From contig CAJJDP010000088.1 in assembly GCA_905182995.1 (NCBI GenBank), positions 267,381 through 331,380 on the forward strand: DNA of 64,000 bases, read 5' to 3'. Shown here piece after piece: positions 48,607-61,321 of the stretch (within the stretch, counting starts at the first letter, position 1; every line of letters begins with the position of its first letter). The position numbers were made by a program, and so were the translations under genes. The notes beneath the pieces were generated by a model. The model was not told the DNA's origin. It saw only the letters and a list, made by a program, of their open reading frames with translations, and ran no database searches. Source of the stretch: Paramecium octaurelia. Lineage: Eukaryota; Ciliophora; Oligohymenophorea; Peniculida; Parameciidae.

Positions 48607-50620
48607 ATGTTCATAATAGGACTTTTATTTATCAAATTTTCATCTGGATTGGAGATAGATGTAAATACATTTTCAAATTACCTTGATGTATAAAATAAGC
48701 ATATCCATTTTGAATGGCTATTAAATATAGAAAAAAAATAGATTAATGCAACAGCTAACTATAAATTTCATGTTGCAGGATCATCTATTAACAAAGTTTA
48801 TTCCAAAACTATGATAGATTTGTTTAGACATAAAGGATTTGAATATCTATTCAGTTTATATGGACAATGGACATCTTCTTCACCATATAATTGATTATCC
48901 ATATGTGAATAGTGATTAAGGCTAAAGATTGAATATATTACTTAATCGGGAATATCGAAGGGGTGAAATTATTATGTTATCAATCAAATACTCAATCGAT
49001 TCTCGATCTGAATCAGTTAGTTTTATGAATGTGTCATAGACATCAACGAAAAGTTAAAATTTATATCAATATTTCTAGGCATGCCTTTTTTATTTACATA
49101 ATGTGAAGATGCTTATTGCAGATCTCTAGCACCATTATAAGATACGCCTGCAATAAAATAAACGTATTCTGCTTCTATCATTTACAAAAATACAGAAGCA
49201 ACAGATGTTTTTATGTCAGCTGATGAAAGCTAAGAATAATTTAAAATTTAAAACCATCCCTAAATTGATCCAAATTTCACTTGGAAATATAAATATTTTA
49301 TATAAAAAATTCCGATCCCAAGCTACTTAATTGCCATAGTCGCAGGTAATTTAAAAAAGGTACCCACAAGTAATGGAGATAGAACCTTTTTAATTAGCGA
49401 ACCAGATAAAATTAATGAATACAAAGAAGAACTTAAAGATATGGAATAATTTTTATAGGCTATTGAATAATACATAGGACCATACACTTGGGGAACTTAC
49501 ACTATTGTGATATTACCTCCCTCTTTTCCTTATGGAGCTATGGAGAATCCATTATTAACATTTGCTAGCCCAACTATTATGACAAAAACAGGAAGCGGAT
49601 TATATGTTGCCATCCATGAGATGGCTCACTCTTGGTTTGGCAATACAATAACATGTGTAAATTGGGGAAACATGTGGATTAATGAAGGATTTACTGTATT
49701 TTTAGAAAGAAAGGCTTCTTCATTTTATTATAAGGTTCCTGATGATATTAAATTAAATGCCATAATTGGAAATGCTTCAATGTATGCAGATATTCTGAAT
49801 TTCGGTCCTGATAGCAATTTTACATCTCTTCATCCTGATACAACAGGAATTAATCCTTAACTATCAATTTCTGATGTACCTTATGAAAAAGGATTCTAAT
49901 TTTTAACATTTTTAGAAGGAATCATTGGAGAAGAAGATTTTAAATTTATGCTAAGATCGTATTTAGCAACATATATGTATAAATCTATTGACCAGCAAGA
50001 ATTATAAAGCTTTATCATTCGATACTTATATGAATAACGTGTAGATAATTATTCAACTAAAAGATATCAAATCTTAGAGCATTGGGATTCTTGGATTTTT
50101 CAACCAGGATTACCACCTATTAGATTAGATTTTTCAACTAATAAACTTATTGAAACTTAATAATATACTACTTCTTACATACTAGCTGATGGACGATAAC
50201 CTGATCATTATGATGATTATTTTAATTTTTATCCATCCTAGAAGAAGGTTTTCTTGGAAGAATTATTTAAAAAAGCTCAAAATAAAGAATTAAAATAATA
50301 AGTTATACATCAAATAGACGAAGATCTAAAATTAACTGATGAAAATGACTATGAATTAAAATTTAGATGGTTTAAAGCCATTTTGACTGCTGGAGATCGA
50401 ACCCGTTTTACTAAAATTTCAGACTTCTTAGGATCGGTTGGTACATGTGAAATTTCCTGCCCTGTCTACTAAGCATTAAATGAATTAGATCAGTATTTTT
50501 TTTATTTATTTAAGCGAATTTGCGGTTTAAACATTTAGAACTCATTAAGAATTCTACCATTAAATAGTAAGATAAAGCATTAAAAGAATTCTAGAAAAGA
50601 ACAGTTAAATTTAATAATGA
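48607..50620 (+). CDS. LTA4H: M1-family aminopeptidase, leukotriene A4 hydrolase type
   Basis: Predicted 647 residues with three introns (22 nt ending TAG, 26 nt ending TAG, 22 nt ending AAG); the length divides by three. The exopeptidase motif is G-A-M-E-N-P-L-L-T-F. The zinc site H-E-M-A-H-S-W-F-G-N-T follows, with the third ligand in N-E-G-F-T-V-F, 18 residues after the second histidine. Upstream, T-Q-C-E-D-A-Y-C-R-S-L-A-P-L-Q-D-T-P matches the LTA4H subfamily closely, and the helical C-terminal domain ends as in LTA4H. A hydrophobic start (F-I-I-G-L-L-F-I) may be a short signal or anchor, which classical cytosolic LTA4H lacks. It should cleave N-terminal residues from peptides; epoxide hydrolysis is uncertain. 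All catalytic residues are present. Confidence 0.93.
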
Positions 50621-51244
50621 ATAACATATATATTTATTATTATTATAAAATTATGGGAGGAGATTAATAAATCAAATAGCATTTATTTTGTTTAATCATG
50701 TTATGTTAATAATAATATAGAGTATTTTTAGAAATTTAAAATTTATTTTTGAATTGAGTTCATGCTTCTATTTAATTATTACAAAAATGATAAAATTATA
50801 TTAAAATTTCCAGATGCAGTCTAAATTTTACTACATTTCTTATTTTATTAGTAGATCTACTTCATATATTAGAGAAAATTATATCTAAAGATGAATTCTT
50901 TTTTAAAATTAAAAATAAATAAATACCTTAGAATTAAAGGGTTAATTAATAATTAAATTCATTACCCTTTAATAGATGACAAAATAAGAACAAATTTATT
51001 ATGAAATACATCATTCAACCTGAGGGAGCTAGTTTATGACAGTATAGTACTTTCAAGCGAAATTATTTTAAGAATTGAAGATGCCATTTTTGATTAATTT
51101 TAAACACAAAAGTGTGAAAATTTATATTAATCAGTTTAAAAATTATCCAAAATTAAGGTTTAATTTTGTATTCTTATTCTGATTTATAAAAGATTTCAAA
51201 ACTAATTTAACCATAAAGATAATTGATAATACTTAAAAATAAAA
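50621..51244. other. Intergenic spacer with a small inverted repeat
   Basis: Lies between convergent genes. It holds a perfect 9-bp inverted repeat, attaaaggg at 50933-50941 and ccctttaat at 50965-50973, which could form a hairpin. No coding frame was seen. Confidence 0.45.
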
Positions 51245-52156
51245 TCACTTATTTATTATTTTGTTTAATAACTATGTTCTTAATATTTTCTGTTCTTCAA
51301 AATCATCTTGTTCAAATATTGTCTCTTTTAAGTTTAATTGATTATATTAGTTTATTTTCATAAGCATTTTTGATTATTTTTTTTTTAATTATATTATTAA
51401 TTCTTCTGATTTTACGTCCCCCCTTACAAACAAGACATCAACAGGTTAAAATATTTTCAGACTTTTTATTAGGTTTTCTTCATCTTCCTTGCTTTCACTT
51501 AAATGGAAATCAGTCACAACTATACTTATTAGATTTGCAAATTTCCTAAAGTACTTATAAACAGAAATCAATTTTTTTTTCATTAAATCAGTTCTTTCAA
51601 AATTCACTACAATAAATATTGAAGAAATTCTGTTATCAACTTATTTGAAAAATTCTTAAAATTTTTTGATTTGAACCTCTCTCCAATCTATCTCACTCTC
51701 AAAATCGAATCCTGAAGTGTCAACAAAATTGTATTATAATTCTTATAATTTATACAATGTAAATTCTTTTAGACTTTTTTCATTTGGAAATAATTTATGC
51801 ATAATAAATGTTTTTCCAACTCCTGGAGCACCTAATAAAATTGCATTATGGTAATTGTTATTTTCAACCTTACCATTTTATTTTGATATATGTGAGTCAG
51901 ATATAGGTTTCTGTTACATTTAGATAATTTTATTTTTATGTTTGGACGAATTTTCATTATTTATTATTTGAGGAAGTTTCTGTTAATTTTAAGTGATTGT
52001 TTTGACAAAAATTAACTATTATATTAGTTTTGATGTTTAATTTGTATATTTGACTACACTTCTTTTAAAAGTTTCATTTTTACAAGAATTAACTTTTTCT
52101 TGTTGGTTTACTTTCTGAATTGGGTTCAATTTTATTTATAGAGGTTTTCTGCTCAT
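51245..52156 (-). CDS. AIG1/GIMAP-like GTPase
   Basis: A 303-residue intronless frame. The first 105 residues are Gln/Asn/Lys-rich and probably disordered. The G domain then starts with A-I-L-L-G-A-P-G-V-G-K-T (G1), followed by F-V-D-T-S-G-F-D (G3). An AIG1-type conserved box, I-V-V-N-F-E-R-T-D-L-M-K-K-K, comes next, then V-V-T-D-F-H-L in the G4 position. The C-terminus is a Glu/Gln/Lys coiled segment. The AIG1/GIMAP family includes membrane-associated self-assembling GTPases. G4 departs from N/T-K-x-D, as often in this family. The ATG at 52156 was chosen because an upstream ATG is out of frame. Sequence quality here is good, with no frame break. Confidence 0.75.
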
Positions 52157-52983
52157 TTTTTACTTTTTTTTTTAAATCTCATTTTTTCATATAATTCGGG
52201 CTTAATTTCAATCTTAATAGAATTTGAGTGTCTCTTAAGTACCTAGCAAATTATTTAATTCGTTCACATTTCTTATATAGAATTATAGAGTAAATTATAT
52301 ATATAATATTTTCTAACTTAAATAGGTGACAGGAATAATTCAGATTCTACTATTATATATAAGAAATCAAATAGTTGAAATTATTTATTTTCTTGTGCTC
52401 ATTAAAATGATGTTGAATCTCCATATCATTGAAGTACAATTATCTACAATTTAAAGCGAGCATCAACTTTATCGCATGAATTTCTGAATTTATAGGGTAG
52501 ATTGAATATTTATGTATAAATATTGGGTATGATAAATATTCAATTGAAATGTTTATCCATTCATAATCTAACTGAAATTACTTTTGAACCTGGAATTGTA
52601 ATTATAATTCTACTTGGTGATTAAATACTCCTATAAAATCGTTTTCTTTAATTATTTTAGAATTTAAATAACTTAGAAGCTTATAGCTAAATCATTTTTA
52701 ATTAAATCTAATTCTATCGATCATTGTATTCCAAAAAATACAAACCAAAAATCCAATGATTTCTTCATTTATACAACACTCAATTACCTTGTGAAATACT
52801 TCTAAATTTTGAGGAAATTAATTCCCTACAATTTTATTTCAATGCATTTTGATATTTTCATATATATTTTTTTACTTAGAACTTTTTGATTAAATTAATG
52901 AAGGATTAGCAAATTTCTAGTAAGAAATTATTTGTTTGATATTTGTTTCTTAGCATTTTATCCTAAAACAAATTCTTTCGAAT
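52157..52983. other. Spacer with a weak minus-strand coding fragment
   Basis: AT-rich. Around 52690-52820 on the minus strand a short frame (F-P-Q-N-L-E-V-F-H-K) looks coding, but it has no start and cannot be joined to anything. It may be a remnant of an ion-channel tail-like sequence; that is a guess. Confidence 0.3.
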
Positions 52984-54050
52984 TCAATTATAAATTTAAA
53001 ATATTTATAAAGAGTTTTCATTTTTAGAAATAAGCCTTCCGATGTATATTTGAGCTGATTCCATATCCCAAGTTAGTAATAAATTTCCATCATTGCTTTG
53101 GCTTCCAAATAAATATCCAATTGAAAATTCTATTGATTAATATGATGTAAATATATGCTCAGAAGGCACAGCTCTTATTACATTTATATACTCGCAATTT
53201 TTACAATCGATAGATTCTTAGATTCAATATAAACTGATGGAAACCCTGAATAGCAATGGTGTTTTCTTCCTAAAATTGGGATTTCATGAAAAAATAAAAC
53301 TATTTATTAGATGAATCGAACCTAAAAATTGCTAAGTTTCTACCATTATTAAAAGAATTAGGTTGGAGTACAAATATATCATTTGTTATAAAAGACAGGC
53401 GAAATCCATATTATGTAATTTTAATTGTATGTCTTACCATTTTTGATAGTTAGAGCCTTTAATAGTTAAAATTCTCTTATCCATACCACAAGAGATTAAT
53501 TTATTGCCATCATAATTAAAGACTAAGGAGTTCACTTATTTTTATGATCATCAAATGTCTATTAACATAACTATTGTGATGATGAGACCCAAAATTTAAT
53601 TGGATCCAGAAACAACCATATCCTCATTTTAGGATGCAAAACAATCTAACTTACACAAGAGTATGATTCTTCAATTTAAAAATATCATTCCTATCGGAAA
53701 ATGTATCTAAAGACCAGATAATTAATGATGAGTCAAAGGAATCGGAAACGAAGAAATTTTTTGTTTTAAGATATTTGAGAGTCATTACTTGACCTGTATT
53801 TGCTACTGCTATTTCCTTTTAGATGCCCTCTTAAAATTTAACATAATTGGATTGAATTTCCATGGTCAAATACTAACAAATTTTTAGTATCATTTATTGC
53901 AAGAGCCAATACTTAGTGTCTATAATCTAATTAAGATATTAGTTCATAATTATACTTTGTTTCGTTTTAAGTTGTTGCTTCTTTTACGCATAATCTCCCA
54001 TTTGAGAAATTTGATTTATATTTTAATTCAATTAATTCTTTCTTAACCAT
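52984..54050 (-). pseudogene. WD40 repeat protein, multiply interrupted
   Basis: The ATG at 54050 opens a clear WD40 protein: L-A-L-A-I-N-D, S-D-S-F-D-S-S-L-I-I-W, L-I-S-C-G-M-D-K-R-I and a closing L-L-L-T-W-D. One 34-nt intron (GTTAAA...ATAG, near 53824-53857) rejoins the first blade. After that the WD40 frame is recovered only by several one-base frame changes, near 53630, 53595, 53530, 53430 and 53205. Neighbouring genes read cleanly, so decay is more likely than poor sequence. It is paralogous to the genes at 58547-60820 and 61895-62929. Confidence 0.7.
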
Positions 54051-54794
54051 TTAGGAACTAACTTTTTTTAATATTTTGATAATTAGCTTTTTTATATATA
54101 TTGGATTCAATAATTTATTGAAGTTTGTTTTTGAAATTTTCAATAAATGTAAAATACAATTTTTTTCTACTTAAAAATCATGAAGGAATATTGAATTAAA
54201 TGGTTTATGTATCCAAATTAATTACAAAACTATTCAAATGAAGAATTATATCGATTTAATTACATAGAATTCAATAAATTCTCAATATAATTATTATGAT
54301 TTACATACAGATTTTGGAACTATAATAATCAGCTTAATTAATTATTATTTTAACTAAACAGATCAATTACTGAGTTATATTCTAAATATTTCAATTCATC
54401 AATTTTGAATTCAGATTTTGTTTCTCAAATTTGTAAACATATAAAAATTATTGTTAGGTAAAGTAAAATAATTATAAATATAATAAATCAAAAATTTGGA
54501 TTTATTTGAACTTTAAAAATAAACCCTTCAAATTTATCTAAAAATATATACAAAAATATTTATCAAAATATGTTGTGTAAATTGTTTGTTAGGAGGACTG
54601 ATTAAATTTAGTTATTATCAATTAAAATTTATTGCAAAATATATTAAGTTTGCCTTTGTGTTGATTAAAGTGAGAACATTGCAAGAATATCGTAGATTGT
54701 GAGTTATTATATACATAATTAAAATAAAATATACTTTCGATATTAATATTGATTATTATATCCTTAGACATCTTTCATATATCATTTTTCTTTG
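54051..54794. other. Intergenic spacer
   Basis: About 740 bp, AT-rich; no feature recognised. Confidence 0.5.
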
Positions 54795-55781
54795 TCAATT
54801 TGGTTTTTTATTATTGAACTCAACTTTCAATTTAGTAGCCTCTTCTATTACTATACTGAAATCTTTAAGTTTCTTTTCTGATTTTTCTGAGTTCTATTGA
54901 TTAACTTATTATATTTTATCATTAAATGATATTGATTCTTATTCAAACAACAACTCATCTGAAAAATTTGACGATTCTAATTTCTCTATAAAAGTTGAAC
55001 TTTAATAAAATTATTTAAGATCTTTCAATTCCTTTTACCATTTTCCTACATTATTAATTAATTGATCATAGTTTTCAACTATTTGTTTTTTACCTGATTA
55101 CAGTAAAGTCATAAAATCATTTAGTTTCTCTATGTCTAATATGATTTAATTTATAAACTTTTAACAAATAGGATTGGATTTAGCTTTCTCTAAATATTTA
55201 TTTCTCTTGTGTTATTCTATTACAGCACCATTAATAATGGCTTATATTATTTGTTACACTGAATTATTATCCTTTAATGAAATCTAAAAAGATTGAATAT
55301 TATCTGACTGATCAAAATTTAGTTCTTATACTTCTTTTAAGTTATCTAAATGAGTCCCTACTATAACGAAAGGGTATTTTTTTTTTTCAGGATCTAATTA
55401 ACAAACACGAGAAAAACTTTCCATCCAACCCTTAACATTGTTGTAGTTCTCTGGATAAGTTAAATCATAAACTATGACACAGCATTCAGATTTCCTGTAA
55501 TATGCTTAACTTATACTTTAGAATCTCTCCTATCCTGATGTATCCCAAAACTAGAAGATTTAATAAATGTTTTACCTATAAATGATATTAAAAACCCTCA
55601 ATAGTGACTTCTTTTATTCTTACATCTATTCCAATTGTTGCATAATAATGAGGAGTGAATTCACCAGTAGTAGCTTGATTGAAAAGTGTTGTTTTACCTG
55701 CTCTATATATTTATTAGGTTATATATACCCTTAATCACCGATAATGACAATGTTGACAATATTCTTCTATTGACTTTACAT
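54795..55781 (-). CDS. Rab-like GTPase with C-terminal coiled-coil extension
   Basis: Predicted 311 residues with introns of 26 nt (inside G1) and 25 nt; the length divides by three. G1 is G-D-Q-G-A-G-K-T-T. Switch I contains A-T-I-G-I-D, G3 is W-D-T-S-G-Q-E-R-F, and Y-Y-R-K-S-E-C-C-V-I-V-Y-D follows as in Rabs. The G4 motif is G-T-H-L-D instead of N-K-x-D, and G5 reads I-S-L-K-D rather than S-A-K. After the G domain comes a helical extension of about 130 residues, Gln/Glu/Lys/Asn-rich, without a C-terminal prenylation cysteine. It is a Rab-fold protein of atypical nucleotide specificity or weak binding; the role is unknown. Confidence 0.85.
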
Positions 55782-56099
55782 GTAATAATTAATATATTTA
55801 AGGTTATAAATTTTAAAAATTCCCAAAATTAAAAATAGTTGATGAACTCTTAGATTATAAGAAAAACAATTCTTATTATATTAGAGATAAAGGAAAGAAT
55901 TCAAATTATATTATAATTACCTTCTATATAAAGTAATCTTTCTAGATGGACGGCTGAATTCAACAAATTATATAATTAACATTTTATTTGATGAAATATT
56001 AAATCAAATTTTCCTTTATAGTTATAGATTTTAGGAAGGTAAGTTTGTTAGAAGTATGATGAAGAAAAAAAGTGAAAATTTATATAAATTCTTGAATTA
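55782..56099. other. Intergenic spacer
   Basis: AT-rich region between divergent genes; nothing recognised. Confidence 0.5.
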
Positions 56100-58010
56100 A
56101 TTATGAATTCATTTAACTAAAGCATTTTCGTTTATGGTTATTTAAATAATGGTAATCAATAATTTTATGTGCTTAGGTCTTGTTTATTCAATTAGGGAAA
56201 ATTCAATAAAGCTATATATATTAAAGCAATAGAAGAAAGTCCTTAATATGCTGCTTATCATAATAGAGGTGATTCAATATTTTAACAATCAGGAAATGCT
56301 TTTTAAAGTTTGGCCAATTTCGAACAAGCCATTAAAGATTATTCTTTAGTCATTGATATTAATCCCCAATATACGGCTTTCTTTAATAGAGGTATGAAAT
56401 CGTTATTAATCATAAAAGCATTAGTATTGCAAAACAGGGAAAGTTTTAAGAAGCAATAATCGATTATACTAAATTCATATACATGGTTCCTGAAAATGCA
56501 TCAGCATATAATAATAGAGGTAATGGAATATTTTAGGAAAGCAAATGCTAATTAGAATTTAGGAAATTACAAAGAAGCAATAGAAGATTACTCAAAATCA
56601 ATTGAAATGAATCCTCAATATGCAGTTGCCTATAATAGAGGTAAAAATATTATGTATATTTTTGGCAATGCATATGTAAACCGTGGGAAATTTGATGAAG
56701 CTATAATAGATTGTTCAAAAGCACTAAAATTACAAAGATAAAATGCCTATGTTTTTATGTCCAGGTAAACAATTTTTATAAACAAGCAAATACATATAAA
56801 AATAGGGGAAATATTAAGAAGCAATAGACGATTTTTCTAAGCGCTTGAATTAAATTCTAAACATGCTGCAGCCCATTATAACAGGGGTAAAGAGGAACCT
56901 ATAAAAAACAAGGACTCATCTTTTATGATTAGTAAATATATGAAAAAGCAATAATGGACTACTCTAAAGCCATTGAATTATTGCCAGCACACCCATTATC
57001 GTTTTAGTTTAGGTTGACTTTATTTTTCTCTAAAGGACTTAAATCAAGCTATGAGAATTTTAAAGAGCAATCGAACTTCTTTAAAAGTAACTCCCTAACA
57101 AAGATTTTAATTTCAACATACAAAAGATAAAATTATTTTTCTACAATAAAAAGTTAACATCAATAGACAAAGAATTATAAAATGTATATGAAGAAATGGA
57201 ATATCTGCTGAAAAACAATATGATATTTGAAGTATATCATTAGCAATACTAATCTGAGATTTCTATCGTTGATAATCTTTTAGGATAATTCGCTCCTTCA
57301 AGATCAAAAGAAAATTAAGGAGAAATATTATATACGCTTAAATTGTAAATGGAAAAAATTTGAAATTGCAAAATAAAAATTTCTAAATTAAAGAGAAATC
57401 TAAATGACTTTGAGGATTCAAATTTCCAACCTAATGAAAAAAACCCTTTTAATTAAACAGAAAAATTATGAATAAATTTAGAATGTTCAAAGTAAAGAGA
57501 ATTATTAAATCCAAAAATGAATTTGTATTAGCAGCCATTATTTTGGCATCTGTTTAATTATCCGTAAATTATAGATTTATTTCCATCGGATAGTTTTATG
57601 ATCAATTCTAAATTTGATTCAAAATAAATCCTGGAAATAATCTAATAAAAAGATAATCTCAAAAATTCTATTGAGAGATTTGCTCCAATCAATAGAGAAG
57701 CTTTTGGTTTAATTAATTAAGCTTTAGATTTTATTGGAAATATTTAAGGAAAGAAGCTTTAAAGTAGAGTACTTAATTTAAATTAAATTTTACAAGCCTT
57801 TACAATAGATAGATCTGAATATAGAAGAGAAATAGAATAGCATCTTTATATTTGATGAATAATACGAAAGAAGATTTTCAAATAAATCAGTTCAATGTAT
57901 TTGAAGTATTTGTAGAGAAGATTTCAATCTAAGAAATTGAATAATATTCGGAAAGCAAATTTTTGGAAAACTGGAATCCTACATACTCTGATAATTCTGT
58001 AATATTTTGA
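56100..58010 (+). pseudogene. TPR repeat protein, frame interrupted
   Basis: At least five tetratricopeptide units are readable: F-E-Q-A-I-K-D-Y-S, F-Q-E-A-I-I-D-Y-T, Y-K-E-A-I-E-D-Y-S, F-D-E-A-I-I-D-C-S and Y-E-K-A-I-M-D-Y-S, each with a Y-N-R-G-like end. Putative introns of about 22-27 nt sit at the same place in several units, after N-R, with the Gly codon split G|GN. Some joins work (24 nt near 56252, 22 nt near 56520). Others fail by one base or lack an AG acceptor. The C-terminal part (57110-57360, then to about 58010) is coiled-coil and again changes frame. It looks like a decaying gene. Confidence 0.6.
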
Positions 58011-58546
58011 TTAAAATGCTAATATATAATAAATTAATCTACCATTTGCACTTTTAAGGATATTATTGTTAGGTCAATTAATGAATTTAATTCTGAATAC
58101 TTCATGATTGAGTATATTAAATAATAATGAATAAAAGATTATATCAGAATATTATATATATGAATAGAACCTTTTAATTATTTTTGAAATATTAAATAAC
58201 ATATTCAAGGATAGAGATTTTAATTAATAAATATCTATTGGAGGATTATAAAGTATTATAATTAAGTTTATATGAATCTCATATATAATCACAGCGAATC
58301 AATCCATTTAAATTAATTATCAAATATGTGTTATTCATTATATTTGAGAATAACCGTTAAAATTAGTAAAATATTATCTAAATTCGAATTCAAATTATGT
58401 AGCATTATTGATTTATCTAGCAACTAATAAGCTTGATGGCTTAAAAACACCTATCAAATAAGATAATAGATGAATAACCTGGAATAGCTAATAATAACAT
58501 TTTGATTAATTTTAAATAAACTGTAGGAAATTCAGATTCACAGAAA
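58011..58546. other. Intergenic spacer
   Basis: AT-rich region between convergent decaying genes; no further frame recognised. Confidence 0.5.
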
Positions 58547-60820
58547 TCATTTTTCTCTGTATAATCTTATTATAATCTCTTTTCTCAAGGTTTCATATGT
58601 TACTAAATAGTTTCCATCGTTTGAAATAGTACCAAATAATCCACAACAATCACCCTTATTCTCAATAGAATATTCTGTTTTGAATTCACCATTACCATTA
58701 AGTCTAATTAAATTGACATTTTATCCATTTTTATTTAATAGAATTTATTTATCTTTAATAAATTTTTAAGGGAAAAACTATGAACAAGTAGCATCTGACT
58801 TAATGCTTACCTCTTGTTCTATTTTAATAAATTATTAACTGATTGTATTTAATTGATAGATATGCATTATATTTAATTATTAAGGTTAAAATGTAAACAT
58901 TGAATCAGTTATGAAGCATAAACTATAGCCATAATTTTACGTTAATATCTTTTATATTGTATTCTATTTTTTATTACTACCTTACGAGATGATCAATAAT
59001 AATTGATCTTCACCACATGATATCAACTAATTCTATGATATATTCAATGATAAGCATCGAACTTTTTTTGTATGATCTCTGATAATGTCTAATTGCATCT
59101 CCATTATTAATTCTCTTAAACCCAAAACTTAATCGTGGTATCAAAACTACCAGATATGATACAATCTTCTTGATTTATTCATTATTAAGCAATTAACTCT
59201 ATCAGTGTGACCTTCTAATTTTTGATAACTCTGCCATTCTTTTTAATTATTCATCCTCCAGACTATTATCTATTTATCATTGCCAGCAGATATAAAAGAA
59301 GAAGAATTTTACATGAAATATAAACTTTGAATATAACTTGAATGATCTTTAAATTGTTAAATTTCTTTTATTTATCCTACATTAAATTCAAAAACCTTTA
59401 TTAATCCGCCTTCTAAACCAGCAATTAAAATTGATGAGTCATAATTAAATGCAAATGCTCTACATTTACTACTTTCTGAGATTTAGGAGACTATTTCATA
59501 GGTAAATGGCTTGAAAATAGAGGGTATGATTTACTTATTAATTTATAACGAAAGAATGAGAATTACAGATTATAGGGATAGCGATTTTTAAATTTAAGAT
59601 TCAACATTAATGTTATTTTTATCTACTTTTTCATTTGCAACAAAGGACTTACCATTGGAAGTAATTTAATATGGAAATGTAGAGTTTATCAAATTTTAGA
59701 GTTGTTACATTTGAACATAAATCATTGAATCAATAGCTTAATCTTTGGATTAAAATTCTTATTCTATCATTTGATCAACTAAAGCTAATTTATTTTACGA
59801 ACTCATAAGATCAACAATATTAATTAGATTTTCTTTACTTAAGGCTTGCCATGTTTTTTAAAATAGTATATGATGATGTTTAAGATCGTCATTTTCTAAT
59901 GCAACTTTGGATTAAATTGATTCAGTTAATTACTCGAATAGCTTCAAAACTATTTCTCGAAACTCCTTAAGTTAACGAACTACTTATTCTTATTTACTTT
60001 AAGTATTGCTTTGCTAAAAATTAAATAATTTCAATGCTTATTCGGTATACTTCTACCACTTTTATTGCAATAATTCTAAATTTGTGTATTAAATAGGATA
60101 TTCAGGCACACTCTCAAGACAAGCTAATCTATTGTGAATACTTTTTTATTAGGATAAATCAACAAAAACTATTTCCTATTAACGCTTATCGCATCTCCAA
60201 TCTGTCTTTAAATATGTCAATTGATCAATAAAGGACCCAAGATTAAAGAGTTAATTTAAAGTCTCCCTTTATTCTCCAAATTTTAAACACTATACTAATT
60301 GTTGACATTTTTACAAAAGTTGAACATTGAATAAATTACCGATTTGACTCTAAATTATATCTTATAATTCCTTATTATTAATGAATTAATATAAAATTGA
60401 GCTTTTATCAATATTGATATTTTCTATTTGATCTAATGAAATATCAGTTAATTCTTTTTAGAATTACATTGAAGACGCTTCTATAGTCTTTATTCCAGAG
60501 TCTATATTTACTTTAATTTTATCAATTAAGAGATTGAAATTTTATGCAAGATTCCCTAAGCTATCTTTAATGTCATTTAATATTCCTATGTTATATTTAT
60601 TAAGTGACTCTCTTTCTTCTATTATTCCAGCCTTTGTTTCTTAAAGGTACTTCTTTGCATCATCTATTAAAATTAGGTTCGTTAATTTTAAATTTTGTTT
60701 TTTGTCAATAACACATTTATGGCAAAGTCTTATTGTTTTTTTCTCTGAAATGGATCTTGCAAGAAATACAACAAGTTCATTGTGATCTTGACAACGCCAT
60801 ATATAATTTGACATTTCCAT
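58547..60820 (-). pseudogene. B-box-like plus WD40 protein, C-terminal half interrupted
   Basis: The ATG at 60820 opens about 550 uninterrupted codons. A B-box-like zinc site comes first (C-x2-H then C-x2-C within residues 10-45), followed by long helical/coiled regions. The first WD40 blades follow (L-I-A-G-L-E-G-G-L-I-K-V-F and F-I-S-A-G-N-D-K-Q-I-I-V-W). From about 59165 onward the WD40 pattern continues (I-S-G-S-F-D-T-T-I-K-F-W, L-I-S-C-G-E-D) only across about four frame changes, and it ends in frame at 58547. Net length is still a multiple of three. The long clean N-terminal half suggests recent damage; a truncated protein may still be made. Confidence 0.65.
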
Positions 60821-61051
60821 TATTAAATTCTATTATAAAATTTATAATAATAATAATAACATCAAAAATATTTTCTCAAATGTAAATTACTATAATAGAT
60901 ATACATATATTAATGCAAAGCAAGGTTTTACATATATTTATGAATCTTGATCATCTTTTTATCCTTTATGATATTATAGTACTAGTATTTTGCAGCATTA
61001 ACATTAAGATAACATTAACTGTATACGAAAATACTCTGCATCAATAAAGTT

Positions 61052-61321
61052 ATGGAAAAATTTGAATATCAAGGTCAGTTCAAGATTGAAAAAAACATAA
61101 TCAATATGTCTTTAAGATTTAGACGAATGATTACCTCTTTTGAAATTTAGAACTATAGTTTTTGAAACTATATTGATTAAGGCGAATAGAAATATTTGTT
61201 TAAAACTAGACGTTAGATTATTTTTTAATTAATTCCAAAAAATAATAGAAGATATTTAACTAAATTGAAACTTTATTTTCTTAGATTAATAAGAACCAAA
61301 TATAAACAAAGAATTAAATGA
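61052..61321 (+). CDS. Small basic hypothetical protein
   Basis: An 81-residue product if one 24-nt intron (GTTTTT...TTAAG) is removed; the length then divides by three. Rich in Lys, Arg, Tyr and Phe. The intron has an unusual GTT donor and AAG acceptor, so the model is tentative. No family recognised. Confidence 0.3.

Noticed and set aside
51660-51690. Possible minus-strand tRNA end (gatttgaacctc)
   Set aside because: Lies within the AIG1-like GTPase frame and has no matching stems.
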